Below are positions 26,655 through 34,624 of a stretch of DNA of 64,000 nucleotides, piece by piece. Positions within the stretch are counted from its first letter, which is position 1, and the number at the start of each line of letters is the position of its first letter. Under the pieces are notes generated by a model, which saw only the letters and a program-made list of their open reading frames with translations, was not told the DNA's origin and searched no databases. A program made the translations under genes and the position numbers. This DNA comes from Terriglobia bacterium. Lineage in GTDB: Bacteria; Acidobacteriota; Terriglobia; Terriglobales; Acidobacteriaceae. The stretch is from assembly GCA_032252755.1 (NCBI GenBank), contig JAVUPY010000029.1, positions 89,466 through 153,465 on the forward strand, in the 5' to 3' direction.

Positions 26655-27915
26655 CTATTTCATAGCTTTCAAGTGCTTTGTTGTGTGATTCTGTGAAAAA
26701 TCGCGGCAATAATCCCGAACCTCATCCCGATATTTAGCAGGAACAAAAATCCGGTACTGCTCGATATTTTGCAGGTTCTTAATGATTCCAGATTCGTTTA
26801 CAACTAAGACTGGTTCACCAGTTGAGCGACTCAGCACAAAAGTTCCCACTTTTTCAAATTTGTGAGGTGCTTTCTCGGCATTGTCGATGAACTTATCCAG
26901 ACCGGAAAACTTCGATTGCAGTTCGGACCAGAGCCAAAAGAATCGAATTCTTTCTTCTTCTGTGACGTGTTCTGAAGTGGTAAATGCCTCTTTGTAAGGC
27001 CGTCGATTGATAATTGCGTTAGCGTGCTCATCAGTTGCCACTTTGTCCTTAAGAAGGTTGATTACAAAATCATCATCTATGGCTAAGTATTTATCCAGGT
27101 CTTCGGGGTATCTCCCGACATTCTTGGTGAGAAACGCTACTAGATGGTGATCGAACGCTCGTCTAACTCTGTGAAAGTAGACTTGAGTAAACATGAAATA
27201 CCGTGCAAGCACGAGTCCTTCGAGAGCGTGAAGCCCACCGCTTTCCACGGCCATGATGTAGTTGCCGAATTTTTCATTCTTATCCGGTATTAGGCACAAT
27301 CCTCGGACGAGTCTCTCATGATCGAAGCGGCCGTAATGAACCCCTGTATAGTGTGAATCTCTCAACAAGTAATCGAGCTTGTCCGCATCCATTTCCCCAC
27401 TGAATATTTCTCTAAGGAATGCAATGTCCGGATCAATGTTCTCTGCGGAAAAGAACTCGGCTACGTCGTTTCTGTCTATCCCGTGACTACTCTTGAATTC
27501 ATCCAAAATCGAGCCGACCGGATCTGCCAACATGACCTTCTTTGAGAACTCTTCATGATCTCCGCCCGGAACCACCTCCTCAGATCCATGAGAGAAAGGG
27601 GGATGCCCCGTGTCGTGCAATAACGCTGCAAGCCTGAGAAGTTGCTTGTTCCGGTTGATTCTATCGGCAGGCCAACCGAGTTCATCCCGGTGTTTCGCGA
27701 GAAGAGAATCGAACACTTTACTTGCAAATTCCATCACTCCAATCGAATGTGCAAAATCGCGAATGCTCTGCACCCGGATATACAAGATTCGTCAGTGCGA
27801 GTTGCCTAATTCTTCGGAGACGTTGAAATGGAGCACTGGAGATGATCGCCATCTCCAGATCGTTCAGGACGATGAAATTATGGATTGGATCACGAATGAT
27901 ACGTTGTTTAGACAT
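26655..27915 (-). CDS. HD-domain phosphohydrolase (YwfO/dNTPase-like), frame disrupted
   Basis: Two adjacent frames together encode a protein of about 419 aa. Residues 1-54 (MSKQRIIRDPIHNFI to VYPGAEHSRF) are in one frame from an ATG at 27915 with GAGGAAC. The sequence resumes as AHSIGVMEF in the frame that runs to 26655, carrying LLHDTGHPPFSHGSE, the HD metal site. The switch lies at a run of four A (27753-27756); one base fewer restores a single frame. It is therefore either a sequencing error, a genuine frameshift mutation or slippage. Related proteins hydrolyse dNTPs. An independent start at 27785 would lack the first metal-ligand His region, so the downstream frame alone is probably inactive. 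Confidence 0.8.
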
Positions 27916-28012
27916 GTTCCTCGATCATCTGAGCGCTCCGGCCCTATCGAAAGTAGCTGAATTTCACGATGCTGCATTCAAAATCCTCAAATTGTTACGA
28001 ATTCAGAACAGA

Positions 28013-28037
28013 AGCCCCGGACGTTACGCCCGGGGCT
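28013..28037. repeat. REP-like hairpin or terminator
   Basis: AGCCCCGG / CCGGGGCT with a 9-nt loop containing ACGTTACG, located just beyond the DUF2188 stop. The core resembles the REP hairpins at 28.6-29.7 kb. Confidence 0.5.
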
Positions 28038-28043
28038 AATCGA

Positions 28044-28274
28044 CTATCGTTTATCCCTCGGCGGGCACGGATCATTCCCGTAGCTATTGCTATCGCGGAT
28101 TTGTCCGTTCCGTCCGTGAATGACGTGTTCAGCATGGTGATCAATCGCGATTTCGCGACCTCGATCAATCGCCGTATCCTGCCGTTGATGGTGTGAAACT
28201 ACCTTGCCGTTAACTTCATTAACCCAGCCGTTTCCGGTTGGGTTCGGTGTTGTATGCACGTCTCTTCTTCGCAT
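28044..28274 (-). CDS. DUF2188 domain protein
   Basis: 76 aa. The pattern is that of DUF2188: a TPNPTGNGWVNEVNGK opening, SHH, DRGREIAIDHHAEHVIHGRNG and the end SYGNDPCPPRD. The role is unknown; the family is often found singly near transferred DNA. The ATG at 28274 is preceded by TTGGAGCGAAC. Its 5' leader carries a perfect 15-bp hairpin. Confidence 0.85.
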   Translation of the reverse strand: MRRRDVHTTPNPTGNGWVNEVNGKVVSHHQRQDTAIDRGREIAIDHHAEHVIHGRNGQIRDSNSYGNDPCPPRDKR

Positions 28275-28288
28275 GTTCGCTCCAAAAT

Positions 28289-28322
28289 ACAGGAGAAGCA
28301 CGGCGTCCCGTGCTTCTCCTGT
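28289..28322. repeat. Perfect 15-bp stem-loop
   Basis: Arms ACAGGAGAAGCACGG and CCGTGCTTCTCCTGT with a 4-nt loop, 15 bases upstream of the DUF2188 start. It is strong enough to be a terminator core, REP relic or leader hairpin. Confidence 0.8.
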
Positions 28323-28400
28323 GTTCGCGGTACGTCGATCTAAGTTTTATGGCGCTGCGCGCCAAGTTTCATTTGTTCCCTTGGTTCGGCCCAGTAACTT

Positions 28401-28429
28401 GGCGCGTTCATGTGGAAAATGAACGCGCC
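28401..28429. repeat. Perfect 11-bp stem-loop
   Basis: GGCGCGTTCAT, 7-nt loop, ATGAACGCGCC. No gene covers it. It is part of the palindrome-rich tract 28.0-29.0 kb. Confidence 0.7.
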
Positions 28430-28595
28430 GTTCTACGGAATCGGATTGTTTTGCGGGGCTTAGTGTCCGCGTTGCTGCAGGGGGGAAGCCCTGCTGTAGC
28501 CGGTTTCGCGACAATTCTATTGGCTTCGACTTTCTTATGCGAGTGAATTTGTGCGCACCGCGGTTATCAGGTGAATCCAGCCCAGGGAGTGTGCC

Positions 28596-28655
28596 GTCGC
28601 GCGTTCGCGCGACTCGGAATTTGGATTGCATGCTTCCCCGCACTTACGTGCGGGG
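28596..28655. repeat. REP family 1, composite copy (two hairpins)
   Basis: Hairpin GTCGCGCGTTCGCGCGAC at 28596-28613 and hairpin CCCCGCAC-TTAC-GTGCGGGG at 28636-28655, followed by CTAC (GTAG on the other strand). Confidence 0.85.
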
Positions 28656-28711
28656 CTACGTTCTTGAAGCAAATGCGGAGAGATCCGCACGTTCACGAAA
28701 TGGAATCTGCC

Positions 28712-28773
28712 GTCGCGCTTCGCGCGACTCGAGAGGGTGATTGCCGTTGCTTTCCCCGCACTTACGTGCGGGG
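28712..28773. repeat. REP family 1, composite copy
   Basis: Same two-hairpin arrangement: GTCGCGCTTCGCGCGAC at 28712-28728 and CCCCGCAC-TTAC-GTGCGGGG at 28754-28773 with CTAC following. Confidence 0.85.
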
Positions 28774-28796
28774 CTACGTTCCGGGAGCATTTTTGC

Positions 28797-28926
28797 TCAC
28801 ATTCTCAAAGCAGCTTCCTCGGTCACATTTTCAAAGCAGCTTCCTCGGTCACATTCTCAAAGCAGCTTCCTCGGTCACATTGTCAAAGCAGCTTCCCCGG
28901 TCAAATTTTCGAAGCAGCTTTCTGTT
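28797..28926. repeat. Non-coding 26-bp tandem repeat, five copies
   Basis: Unit of 26 bases beginning TCACATTCTCAAAGCAGC, with starts at 28797, 28823, 28849, 28875 and 28901. The first four copies differ at one to three bases, the fifth is more diverged. It sits between two REP hairpins, and no reading frame with coding character covers it. Confidence 0.9.
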
Positions 28927-28950
28927 CACAGCTGTGCTCCGAGAAAGTAG

Positions 28951-29013
28951 CCCCGCACGTGAGTGCGGGGTCAACGGCCCGTTTTCAAATTCCGAGTCGC
29001 GCAGATGCGCGAC
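28951..29013. repeat. REP family 1, left flank of the RAYT gene
   Basis: GTAG followed by hairpin CCCCGCACGTGAGTGCGGGG, then GTCGCGCAGATGCGCGAC. The order is inverted relative to the other copies. Confidence 0.85.
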
Positions 29014-29029
29014 GTAAGAATTCCAGTTT

Positions 29030-29479
29030 TCACTCCTGATAGGGCGGTGCCAGGACGCGATCGACTCCGTGCTGCGTCAGGATTCGCTGCCATTCTTCAA
29101 GGAAATTCGCGCGGCGATGATGGTCGCGCTGCCCCAGAATGTAATCGATCGTGGGTTTCATCGCTGTGGCTCCGACGCTGAACGCGCCGTAACCCTTCTG
29201 CCAAGAAAACAAAGGGATCTTCCCTTCTTCTGAGATCCATCGTGAGGAGTTCGCTTTGATTTTCTGGACCAGTTCGGAAAGAGATTTGTTACCGGGCAGC
29301 GCGAGAAGTATGTGAACGTGATCCGCGGTACCGCCAACCGCCATCGCAACAGCGTCGAGGTTTCTCGCCACTCCGCCGATGTATGCCCACAAGCGCTCTT
29401 GAAGGTTGTCTGGGATGAGGGCGCGACGTTCGGCGGTTCCGAAGACGATGTGGACGCGATTGCAGATGATGGAGTGCAT
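29030..29479 (-). CDS. rayT: REP-associated tyrosine transposase (IS200-like, TnpA_REP)
   Basis: 149-aa single-domain HUH nuclease. The HUH motif is HVHILLAL and the catalytic Tyr lies in TIDYILGQRDHH. The conserved IVFGTAERRALI opening and WQKGYGAFSV are present. It cuts single-stranded REP DNA and is thought to have spread REPs through genomes (family knowledge). The ATG at 29479 starts the conserved part, and a TTG at 29509 is possible. It is flanked by inverted REPs whose stems carry GTAG, the tetranucleotide typical of RAYT substrates. Confidence 0.92.
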   Translation of the reverse strand: MHSIICNRVHIVFGTAERRALIPDNLQERLWAYIGGVARNLDAVAMAVGGTADHVHILLALPGNKSLSELVQKIKANSSRWISEEGKIPLFSWQKGYGAFSVGATAMKPTIDYILGQRDHHRRANFLEEWQRILTQHGVDRVLAPPYQE

Positions 29480-29552
29480 GGATCGAGAGTAGGCGCAGGT
29501 CGTAACCAAGAGTTAGCGTTTTCACACACACATTCCCGAAATGGGATCTGGC

Positions 29553-29614
29553 GTCGCGCATTCGCGCGACTTGGGAAACTGAAGAGATCGGGTTCCCCAC
29601 ACTTACGTGCGGGG
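29553..29614. repeat. REP family 1, right flank
   Basis: GTCGCGCATTCGCGCGAC at 29553-29570 and CCCCACACTTACGTGCGGGG at 29595-29614 (one mispaired base), followed by CTAC. Confidence 0.85.
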
Positions 29615-29656
29615 CTACTTTCTCACAGACGACGCGGGGGTGGCCAGCATCGGGTT

Positions 29657-29676
29657 CCCCGCACTTACGTGCGGGG
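29657..29676. repeat. REP family 1, extra right copy
   Basis: Perfect CCCCGCACTTACGTGCGGGG followed by CTAC. The accessory hairpin is missing. Confidence 0.85.
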
Positions 29677-29734
29677 CTACTTTCTTGGAGCCACGTTCTT
29701 CATAGATCGAGGCGTTCGACAAAACCGGGACAAA

Positions 29735-29761
29735 GAAAAACCCCGGCCACTTCGGCCGGGG
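29735..29761 (-). terminator. Intrinsic terminator of nrdJ
   Basis: On the minus strand CCCCGGCC, a 5-nt loop, GGCCGGGG, then TTTTTC. It lies 24 bases beyond the nrdJ stop. Confidence 0.9.
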
Positions 29762-29784
29762 GGATTGTGAAAAGCGCTGCTTGT

Positions 29785-32700
29785 TTACGAGCACCCGCTA
29801 GTCGAACCGCAGGACATGCAGCGGTAGCAGCTGCCGTTGCGGGTCATGATGGCTCCGCAGACGTGGCAGGAAGGGGCGTCATCGCCGAAGTCGATGAGTT
29901 CCTTCAGGGCGTCGGCCGAGTGCTGGTGACGGGTTGCACTGCCGCCCGGGTATTCGTGGTTCGAGCGCGGAGGCTCGGGCAGCGGGTCGCCCATTTCGGG
30001 GACGTTGCCGTTGCCAGCCTTCGGCGGGCGAACTTCGCCGGGATAGGTTGGGCGCAGGTCGTCGAAGAGCGACTGCTGCTGCCCGGTGAGGAAGCGGAGT
30101 TCGAGCCAGCGGAAGATGTAATCCATGATCGACTTGGCGTAGCCGATCTCGGAGTTGTGGCTCCAGCCGCTGGGTTCGAAGCGGGTGTGCGCGAACTTCT
30201 CGCAGAGCAGCTTGAGCGGAACGCCGTGCTGCAAGGAGATCGACACGGCGCAGGCGAAGCTGTCCATGAGGCCGCTGACGGTGGAGCCTTCCTTGGCCAT
30301 GGTGATGAAGATCTCGCCGGGCATTCCGTTCTTGTAGAGGCCGACGGTGATGTAGCCTTCGTGGCCGCCGATGTTGAACTTGTGCGTGATCGACAGGCGC
30401 TCCTCGGGGAGCTTGTTGCGACGGGCGCGCGGCGGTCCGGTGGGATCCTCTTCTTCGATGACGGCGACGGATTCCTTCTTCTTCTCCTCGTCCTTCTTGG
30501 TGTTGAGCACCTGGTTCTTCTTGGAGCCGTCGCGGTAGATGGCGACGGCCTTGAGGCCCTGCTTCCAGGCTTCGACGTAGGCGTCCATGATCTCCTCGAC
30601 CGAAGCCGCTTCCGGCATGTTGATGGTCTTGGAGATGGCGCCGGAGATGAAGGGCTGGACGGCAGCCATCATCTTGAGGTGTCCCATGTAATGGATGGAA
30701 CGCGTGCCCTTGCCGGGCTTGAAGGCGCAATCGAAGACGGCGAGATGCTCGTCCTTGATGTGCGGCGCGCCTTCGATAGTTCCGGTGGCGTCGATGTAGC
30801 TGACGATGGCGTTAGTCTGGTCGCCGGTGTAGCCGAGTTTGAAGAGCGCGGCCGGGACCGTGTTGTTCACGATCTTGATCATGCCGCCGCCAACCAGCTT
30901 CTTGAACTTGACGAGGGCGAGGTCGGGCTCCACGCCGGTGGTGTCGCAATCCATCATGAAGCCGATGGTTCCGGTGGGCGCGAGTACGGTGACCTGCGAG
31001 TTGCGGTAGCCGTGCTTCTCGCCGTGGGAAAGAGCTTCGTCCCAGCACTGGCGCGAGGCCTCGAGCAACGACGGAGGCACGTTGGCCTTGGAGATGTTGT
31101 TGACCGAGGCGCGGTGCATGCGGATGACGTCGAGGAAGGGTTCGCGGTTGACGTAGTAGCCGGGGCAGGCGGCGCCGGTGATCTGCGACTCGTGCTCGGC
31201 GTGGTACTTCGTCGTGGTCTCGGTGGCGGGCGCTAGCGGCTGGCAGAGTTCGGCGATGCGCGAGGACTGCAAGTAGGCTTCGCCGCACATGATGGCGGTG
31301 AGGCAGGCAGCGTAGTCGCGGCCGGCATCGCTGTCATAGGGCAGGCCGGCGGCCATCAGCAGCGCGCCGAGGTTGGCGTAGCCCAGACCGAGCGGACGAT
31401 AGTCGTGCGAGTTGCGCGAGATCATCTCGGTGGGGTAGCCGGAGTTGTCGACGAGGATTTCCTGCGCGGTGATGATGATGTCGCAGGCGTGGCGGTAGGA
31501 GTCGACGTCGAAGGTTCCGGTGGGCGCGAACTTCATGAGGTTCAGCGACGCGAGGTTGCAGGCCGAGTCGTCGAGGAACATGTACTCGGAGCAGGGGTTG
31601 GAGGCGTTGATGCGCGCGGTGTTCTTGGAAGTGTGCCAACGGTTGACGGTGGTGTCGTACTGCATGCCGGGGTCGCCGCATTGCCAGGTGGCTTCGGCGA
31701 TCTTGCGGAGCAGGTCGCGCGACTTGTAGGTGTTGATGGGACGCGGGTCCTTCACCGACTTGGTGGAGAACTCGGCGTCGCGTACGACGGCGTGCATGAA
31801 CTCGTCGGTGACGCGGACGGAGTTGTTGGCGTTCTGGAAAAAGATGGAGCTGTAAGCTTCGGAGTCGGGACCCGATCCGTCGTAGCCGGACTGCACGAGG
31901 CACCAGGCCTTGGCCTCTTCCTTCGCCTTGCAGTCGATGAAGTCGACGATGTCGGGATGGTCGATGTTGAGGATGACCATCTTGGCGGCGCGACGGGTCT
32001 TGCCGCCGGACTTGATGACTCCGGCGAAGGCGTCGAAGCCTTTCATGAAGCTGAGGGGGCCACTGGCGGTGCCGCCGCCGGAAAGCTGCTCGGTGGAGGA
32101 GCGCAACGGAGAGAGATTGGTGCCGGTGCCCGATCCCCACTTGAAGAGCATGCCCTCGGTCTTGGCGAGAGTGAGGATGGAGTCGAGCGAGTCGTGCACG
32201 GAGTTGATGAAGCAGGCGGAACATTGCGGATAGGAATAGCCGGTTACGCCGAACTCGACGCGCTGGGCTTGCGGGTTCCAGTGCCAGTTGGTGGCGTCGG
32301 AGTTGGGCTCGATGCGGTCGCAGCCTACGTTGAACCATACCGGAGAGTTGAAGGCGGCGTACTGGTGGAGGAGCAGATAGGCCAGTTCGTCGTGGAAGAT
32401 GTTGGCATCTTCGGTGGAGCGGAAGTATCCGCCGGTCGTGCCCCAGCGAGTGATGGTCGCGACCACGCGATCGACCAGGGCGCGAACGCCAGACTCGCGC
32501 TCGGGAGTGCCGATCTGTCCGTGAAGGTACTTGCTGGCGACGATGTTGATGGCGGTCATCGACCAGTCCTTCGGGCTCTCGACGTCTTTTTGTTCGAAGA
32601 TGACGTTACCTTTGGCGTCGGTGATGCTGGCGGTGCGATACTCCCACTCGATCTCGTCGTAGGGCGAGATGCCGGCCTTGGTGTAGAACCGCTTGAAAGT

Positions 32701-32790
32701 CAGGCCGGGAGCCTTCTTCTTCGGTGTGGTGGTTACTGGCTGTGCAGTTGTTGCTGCCTCGCTCGTGGTCTTGTTCGTAACTTCGGCCAT
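29785..32790 (-). CDS. nrdJ: Adenosylcobalamin-dependent ribonucleotide reductase (class II)
   Basis: 1001-aa enzyme making deoxynucleotides from ribonucleotides with a B12 radical, independent of oxygen. Visible marks are the redox Cys in SYPQCSACFINS, the active-site NPCSEYMFLD with thiyl Cys and Glu, the second redox Cys in DDSACNLASLNLM, the phosphate loop APTGTIGFMMD, and a C-terminal zinc-type CHVCGAIMTRNGSCYRCMSCG. The ATG at 32790 has AGAGGAGCAGAG; an open frame to 33018 upstream is leader, not protein. It is the only RNR in the window and ends at a strong terminator. Confidence 0.97.
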   Translation of the reverse strand: MAEVTNKTTSEAATTAQPVTTTPKKKAPGLTFKRFYTKAGISPYDEIEWEYRTASITDAKGNVIFEQKDVESPKDWSMTAINIVASKYLHGQIGTPERESGVRALVDRVVATITRWGTTGGYFRSTEDANIFHDELAYLLLHQYAAFNSPVWFNVGCDRIEPNSDATNWHWNPQAQRVEFGVTGYSYPQCSACFINSVHDSLDSILTLAKTEGMLFKWGSGTGTNLSPLRSSTEQLSGGGTASGPLSFMKGFDAFAGVIKSGGKTRRAAKMVILNIDHPDIVDFIDCKAKEEAKAWCLVQSGYDGSGPDSEAYSSIFFQNANNSVRVTDEFMHAVVRDAEFSTKSVKDPRPINTYKSRDLLRKIAEATWQCGDPGMQYDTTVNRWHTSKNTARINASNPCSEYMFLDDSACNLASLNLMKFAPTGTFDVDSYRHACDIIITAQEILVDNSGYPTEMISRNSHDYRPLGLGYANLGALLMAAGLPYDSDAGRDYAACLTAIMCGEAYLQSSRIAELCQPLAPATETTTKYHAEHESQITGAACPGYYVNREPFLDVIRMHRASVNNISKANVPPSLLEASRQCWDEALSHGEKHGYRNSQVTVLAPTGTIGFMMDCDTTGVEPDLALVKFKKLVGGGMIKIVNNTVPAALFKLGYTGDQTNAIVSYIDATGTIEGAPHIKDEHLAVFDCAFKPGKGTRSIHYMGHLKMMAAVQPFISGAISKTINMPEAASVEEIMDAYVEAWKQGLKAVAIYRDGSKKNQVLNTKKDEEKKKESVAVIEEEDPTGPPRARRNKLPEERLSITHKFNIGGHEGYITVGLYKNGMPGEIFITMAKEGSTVSGLMDSFACAVSISLQHGVPLKLLCEKFAHTRFEPSGWSHNSEIGYAKSIMDYIFRWLELRFLTGQQQSLFDDLRPTYPGEVRPPKAGNGNVPEMGDPLPEPPRSNHEYPGGSATRHQHSADALKELIDFGDDAPSCHVCGAIMTRNGSCYRCMSCGSTSGCS

Positions 32791-33734
32791 CTCTGCTCCT
32801 CTGAATTCGTTGGCGTTTAGCCCTGTCCGCGCTCTCTCCAACGCGGACGTTTGCCCATGCACCGTTGCCGTGTTTCGCCCGGCTATCCTCAAGGCGCCTG
32901 AAGGCGTTTTGAGGAAAAGACTCCCCGTCAGAGACTGAACGGTATTTTTCCGACCAGTCCCGCCCAGGCGTTCTGGCTGCCCTGGGAGCCCTTGCGTCTT
33001 CGGCCGGCGCCACCGCATTACGACTCCGGACGAAGAATCTATGATTGAAGGAACACTACCGATCCGGACAGTTCAGCCGCCGGGTCTGAGATTTGGTCGT
33101 GCAGGGAGAATTCTTCTCGTCCCCCGGAGCTTCGGTCACCTCTGCCGTCGCTCAAGTTCGGGCAAGCCCAAATCCGTGACTTCCCCGAACTGCCAACCCT
33201 CGCCTGCCATCCTGTTTACCGTCTGGTTAATGGATGATCTGGCTCGTTTGGCTGCTCCCGTAAAACAACCTTGGGATGCGAAAAGTACGCCCATTCGTTG
33301 TGCGTGTCAAGGGGGTACCGCAATATCTTGTATTGTACTCCCTTGAGTCCAAGCATTCCACCGGGTCGGTTCCCTTTCGGGACCGAGCGGAGCGACCCGT
33401 AAAGCTCAGATTCTGGCTGGGTTCTGGGCTTTCTGGATTCGCCACTCACCTGATTTTCGGGCTTGCAGTTTCGGCACGACTGCGGGGCCACGAAGTCCGA
33501 TAGGCTGGAAAAAATGCAAAGGCGAGAGTAGTGAGTGTCAAGAGAAGAATCAATTACATATTTTTGGTGCAAGTGTGGAAAAGCGGTGGATCGCTGGTCG
33601 TTCTCCGTTCTCCGTTCTCCGTTCTCCGAGGACAACTAACCGTAAAAACGGCGACGGCAAAGGAATTTATTTGGAGTTGATCGCATTCTTTCCTTACCAT
33701 CTTTCTGCTTACCAGTAATGCTTAAGGGGATCTC
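32791..33734. other. Long gene-free region with structured nrdJ leader
   Basis: About 940 bases with no convincing gene on either strand. The nrdJ-proximal part can fold on the minus strand into CCTCAA-aa-CGCC-TTCA-GGCG-cc-TTGAGG, GTCCGCG/CGCGGAC and CCCAGG/CCTGGG hairpins. Further upstream there is a 12-bp stem (one mismatch) at 33307-33346 with an AT-rich loop, a nested GC hairpin near 33363-33398, and four copies of GTTCTCC near 33600-33630. No cobalamin riboswitch core is visible. Confidence 0.55.
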
Positions 33735-34586
33735 TTGGAGAACAGTGACAAGCAGGCTGGTCCAGTTGACGTTCGGCCTTCCTCTGCAACAAGCAACCGG
33801 ACCGCTACCCGCAGACGGCTTCTGGCAGCTGCCCTGTCCGTAATCCTTCCTGGACTTGGGCAGTGGATTCTGGGTGAACGGAGAAGAGGATTTTGGTTTG
33901 CAATCGCAGGTCTGTCGTACGTGGTTGTATATTTCGCACTTCGTGTGCCGGGTACCTACTCTGGTCTGATCTCATCCGTCTGGCTTCTTATTGGACTCTG
34001 CGTGACGGCCTCGTGGGATGTTATGAGGTCCAAGAGTCCAGCCACAGATAAGCTCTCTGCGTGGTGGCTTCCTGCCGCATTTGTCCTCGGGTTTTTGGCG
34101 ACGAGCCTGTACACGAACGCGCTGGTTAGAGCTAACGGACTACAGTTATTTTCGATACCTTCAACATCGATGGAACCTTCGATCCAGCTGGGGGATCACC
34201 TCATCGTTGATAAGCACTTTTATCGCTTACATAAACCCACCGCAGGTGACGTAGCAATCTTTCGGCGTGGGAATCTTCTGATCGTGAAGAGGATTATCTG
34301 CACAGGGGGTTGTACTGTTAGCGGGCGCGATAAGGCCTTATTGGTAGGTGGCAAGGAACTTTCGGAACCCTATGTGATTCACACCATGGGCCAGCAGGTT
34401 CCTGCTCCAGAGGTGGCCAATTTCGGGCCCGTCAGAGTCCCTGATGGCAAGCTTTTCATTGTGGGCGATAATCGAGATGTAAGTCTCGATAGTCGCACCT
34501 TTGGTCCCGTTGACGCTTCAAGCCTTATTGGAAGGCCGCTCTACGTCGTTCGGCCCTTTGCGCGTGCAGGAACTATCATTCACTAA
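33735..34586 (+). CDS. Signal peptidase I with N-terminal membrane extension
   Basis: 283 aa, S26 family. The catalytic Ser145 is in IPSTSMEPS, Lys185 in LLIVKRII, and the C-terminal box GDNRDVSLDSR is intact. Residues 29-130 add about four hydrophobic segments, starting with LSVILPGLGQWILGE, a pattern seen in small membrane modules of unknown role, where usual signal peptidases have one or two anchors. The start is a TTG at 33735 with AAGGGGATC. Overlaps the next long frame by one base. Probably processes exported proteins, and a narrower substrate range is possible. Confidence 0.88.
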   Translation: MENSDKQAGPVDVRPSSATSNRTATRRRLLAAALSVILPGLGQWILGERRRGFWFAIAGLSYVVVYFALRVPGTYSGLISSVWLLIGLCVTASWDVMRSKSPATDKLSAWWLPAAFVLGFLATSLYTNALVRANGLQLFSIPSTSMEPSIQLGDHLIVDKHFYRLHKPTAGDVAIFRRGNLLIVKRIICTGGCTVSGRDKALLVGGKELSEPYVIHTMGQQVPAPEVANFGPVRVPDGKLFIVGDNRDVSLDSRTFGPVDASSLIGRPLYVVRPFARAGTIIH

Positions 34587-34624
34587 TGGTTTGTAGAGAG
34601 TTCCTCCTGGCGAAGGAATCGTTC

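Larger units (their letters stand above)
28951..29676 (-). mobile_element. RAYT gene bracketed by inverted REP hairpins (family 1)
   Basis: The RAYT gene is flanked on the left by GTAG-CCCCGCAC...GTGCGGGG in plus orientation (28951-28970) and on the right by the same hairpin in reverse (29595-29614 and 29657-29676). The accessory GTCGCGC hairpins flank symmetrically at 28996-29013 and 29553-29570. This is the arrangement of a REP/RAYT unit. Confidence 0.8.

Noticed and set aside
27953..28043. Additional gene upstream of the HD protein or in the spacer to DUF2188
   Set aside because: Only short shadow frames are present. The hairpin at 28013 explains the visible structure.
28797..28926. CRISPR array of 26-bp repeats
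   Set aside because: The units are directly adjacent with no spacer sequence and no cas genes are nearby.
29767..32820. Long plus-strand open frames of 489 and 471 codons opposite nrdJ
   Set aside because: These are antisense shadows of a GC-rich gene with strong codon bias, and their translations are low-complexity Val/Asp/Gly-rich.
32791..33018. Cobalamin riboswitch in front of nrdJ
   Set aside because: A stretch vaguely like the B12 box (AGCCAGAACGCCTGG on the minus strand) is present, but the other conserved core elements of the riboswitch are absent.
32791..33018. Extended nrdJ N-terminus (frame open to 33018)
   Set aside because: The conserved protein starts at 32790 with a strong ribosome binding site, and the upstream residues look non-coding and structured.
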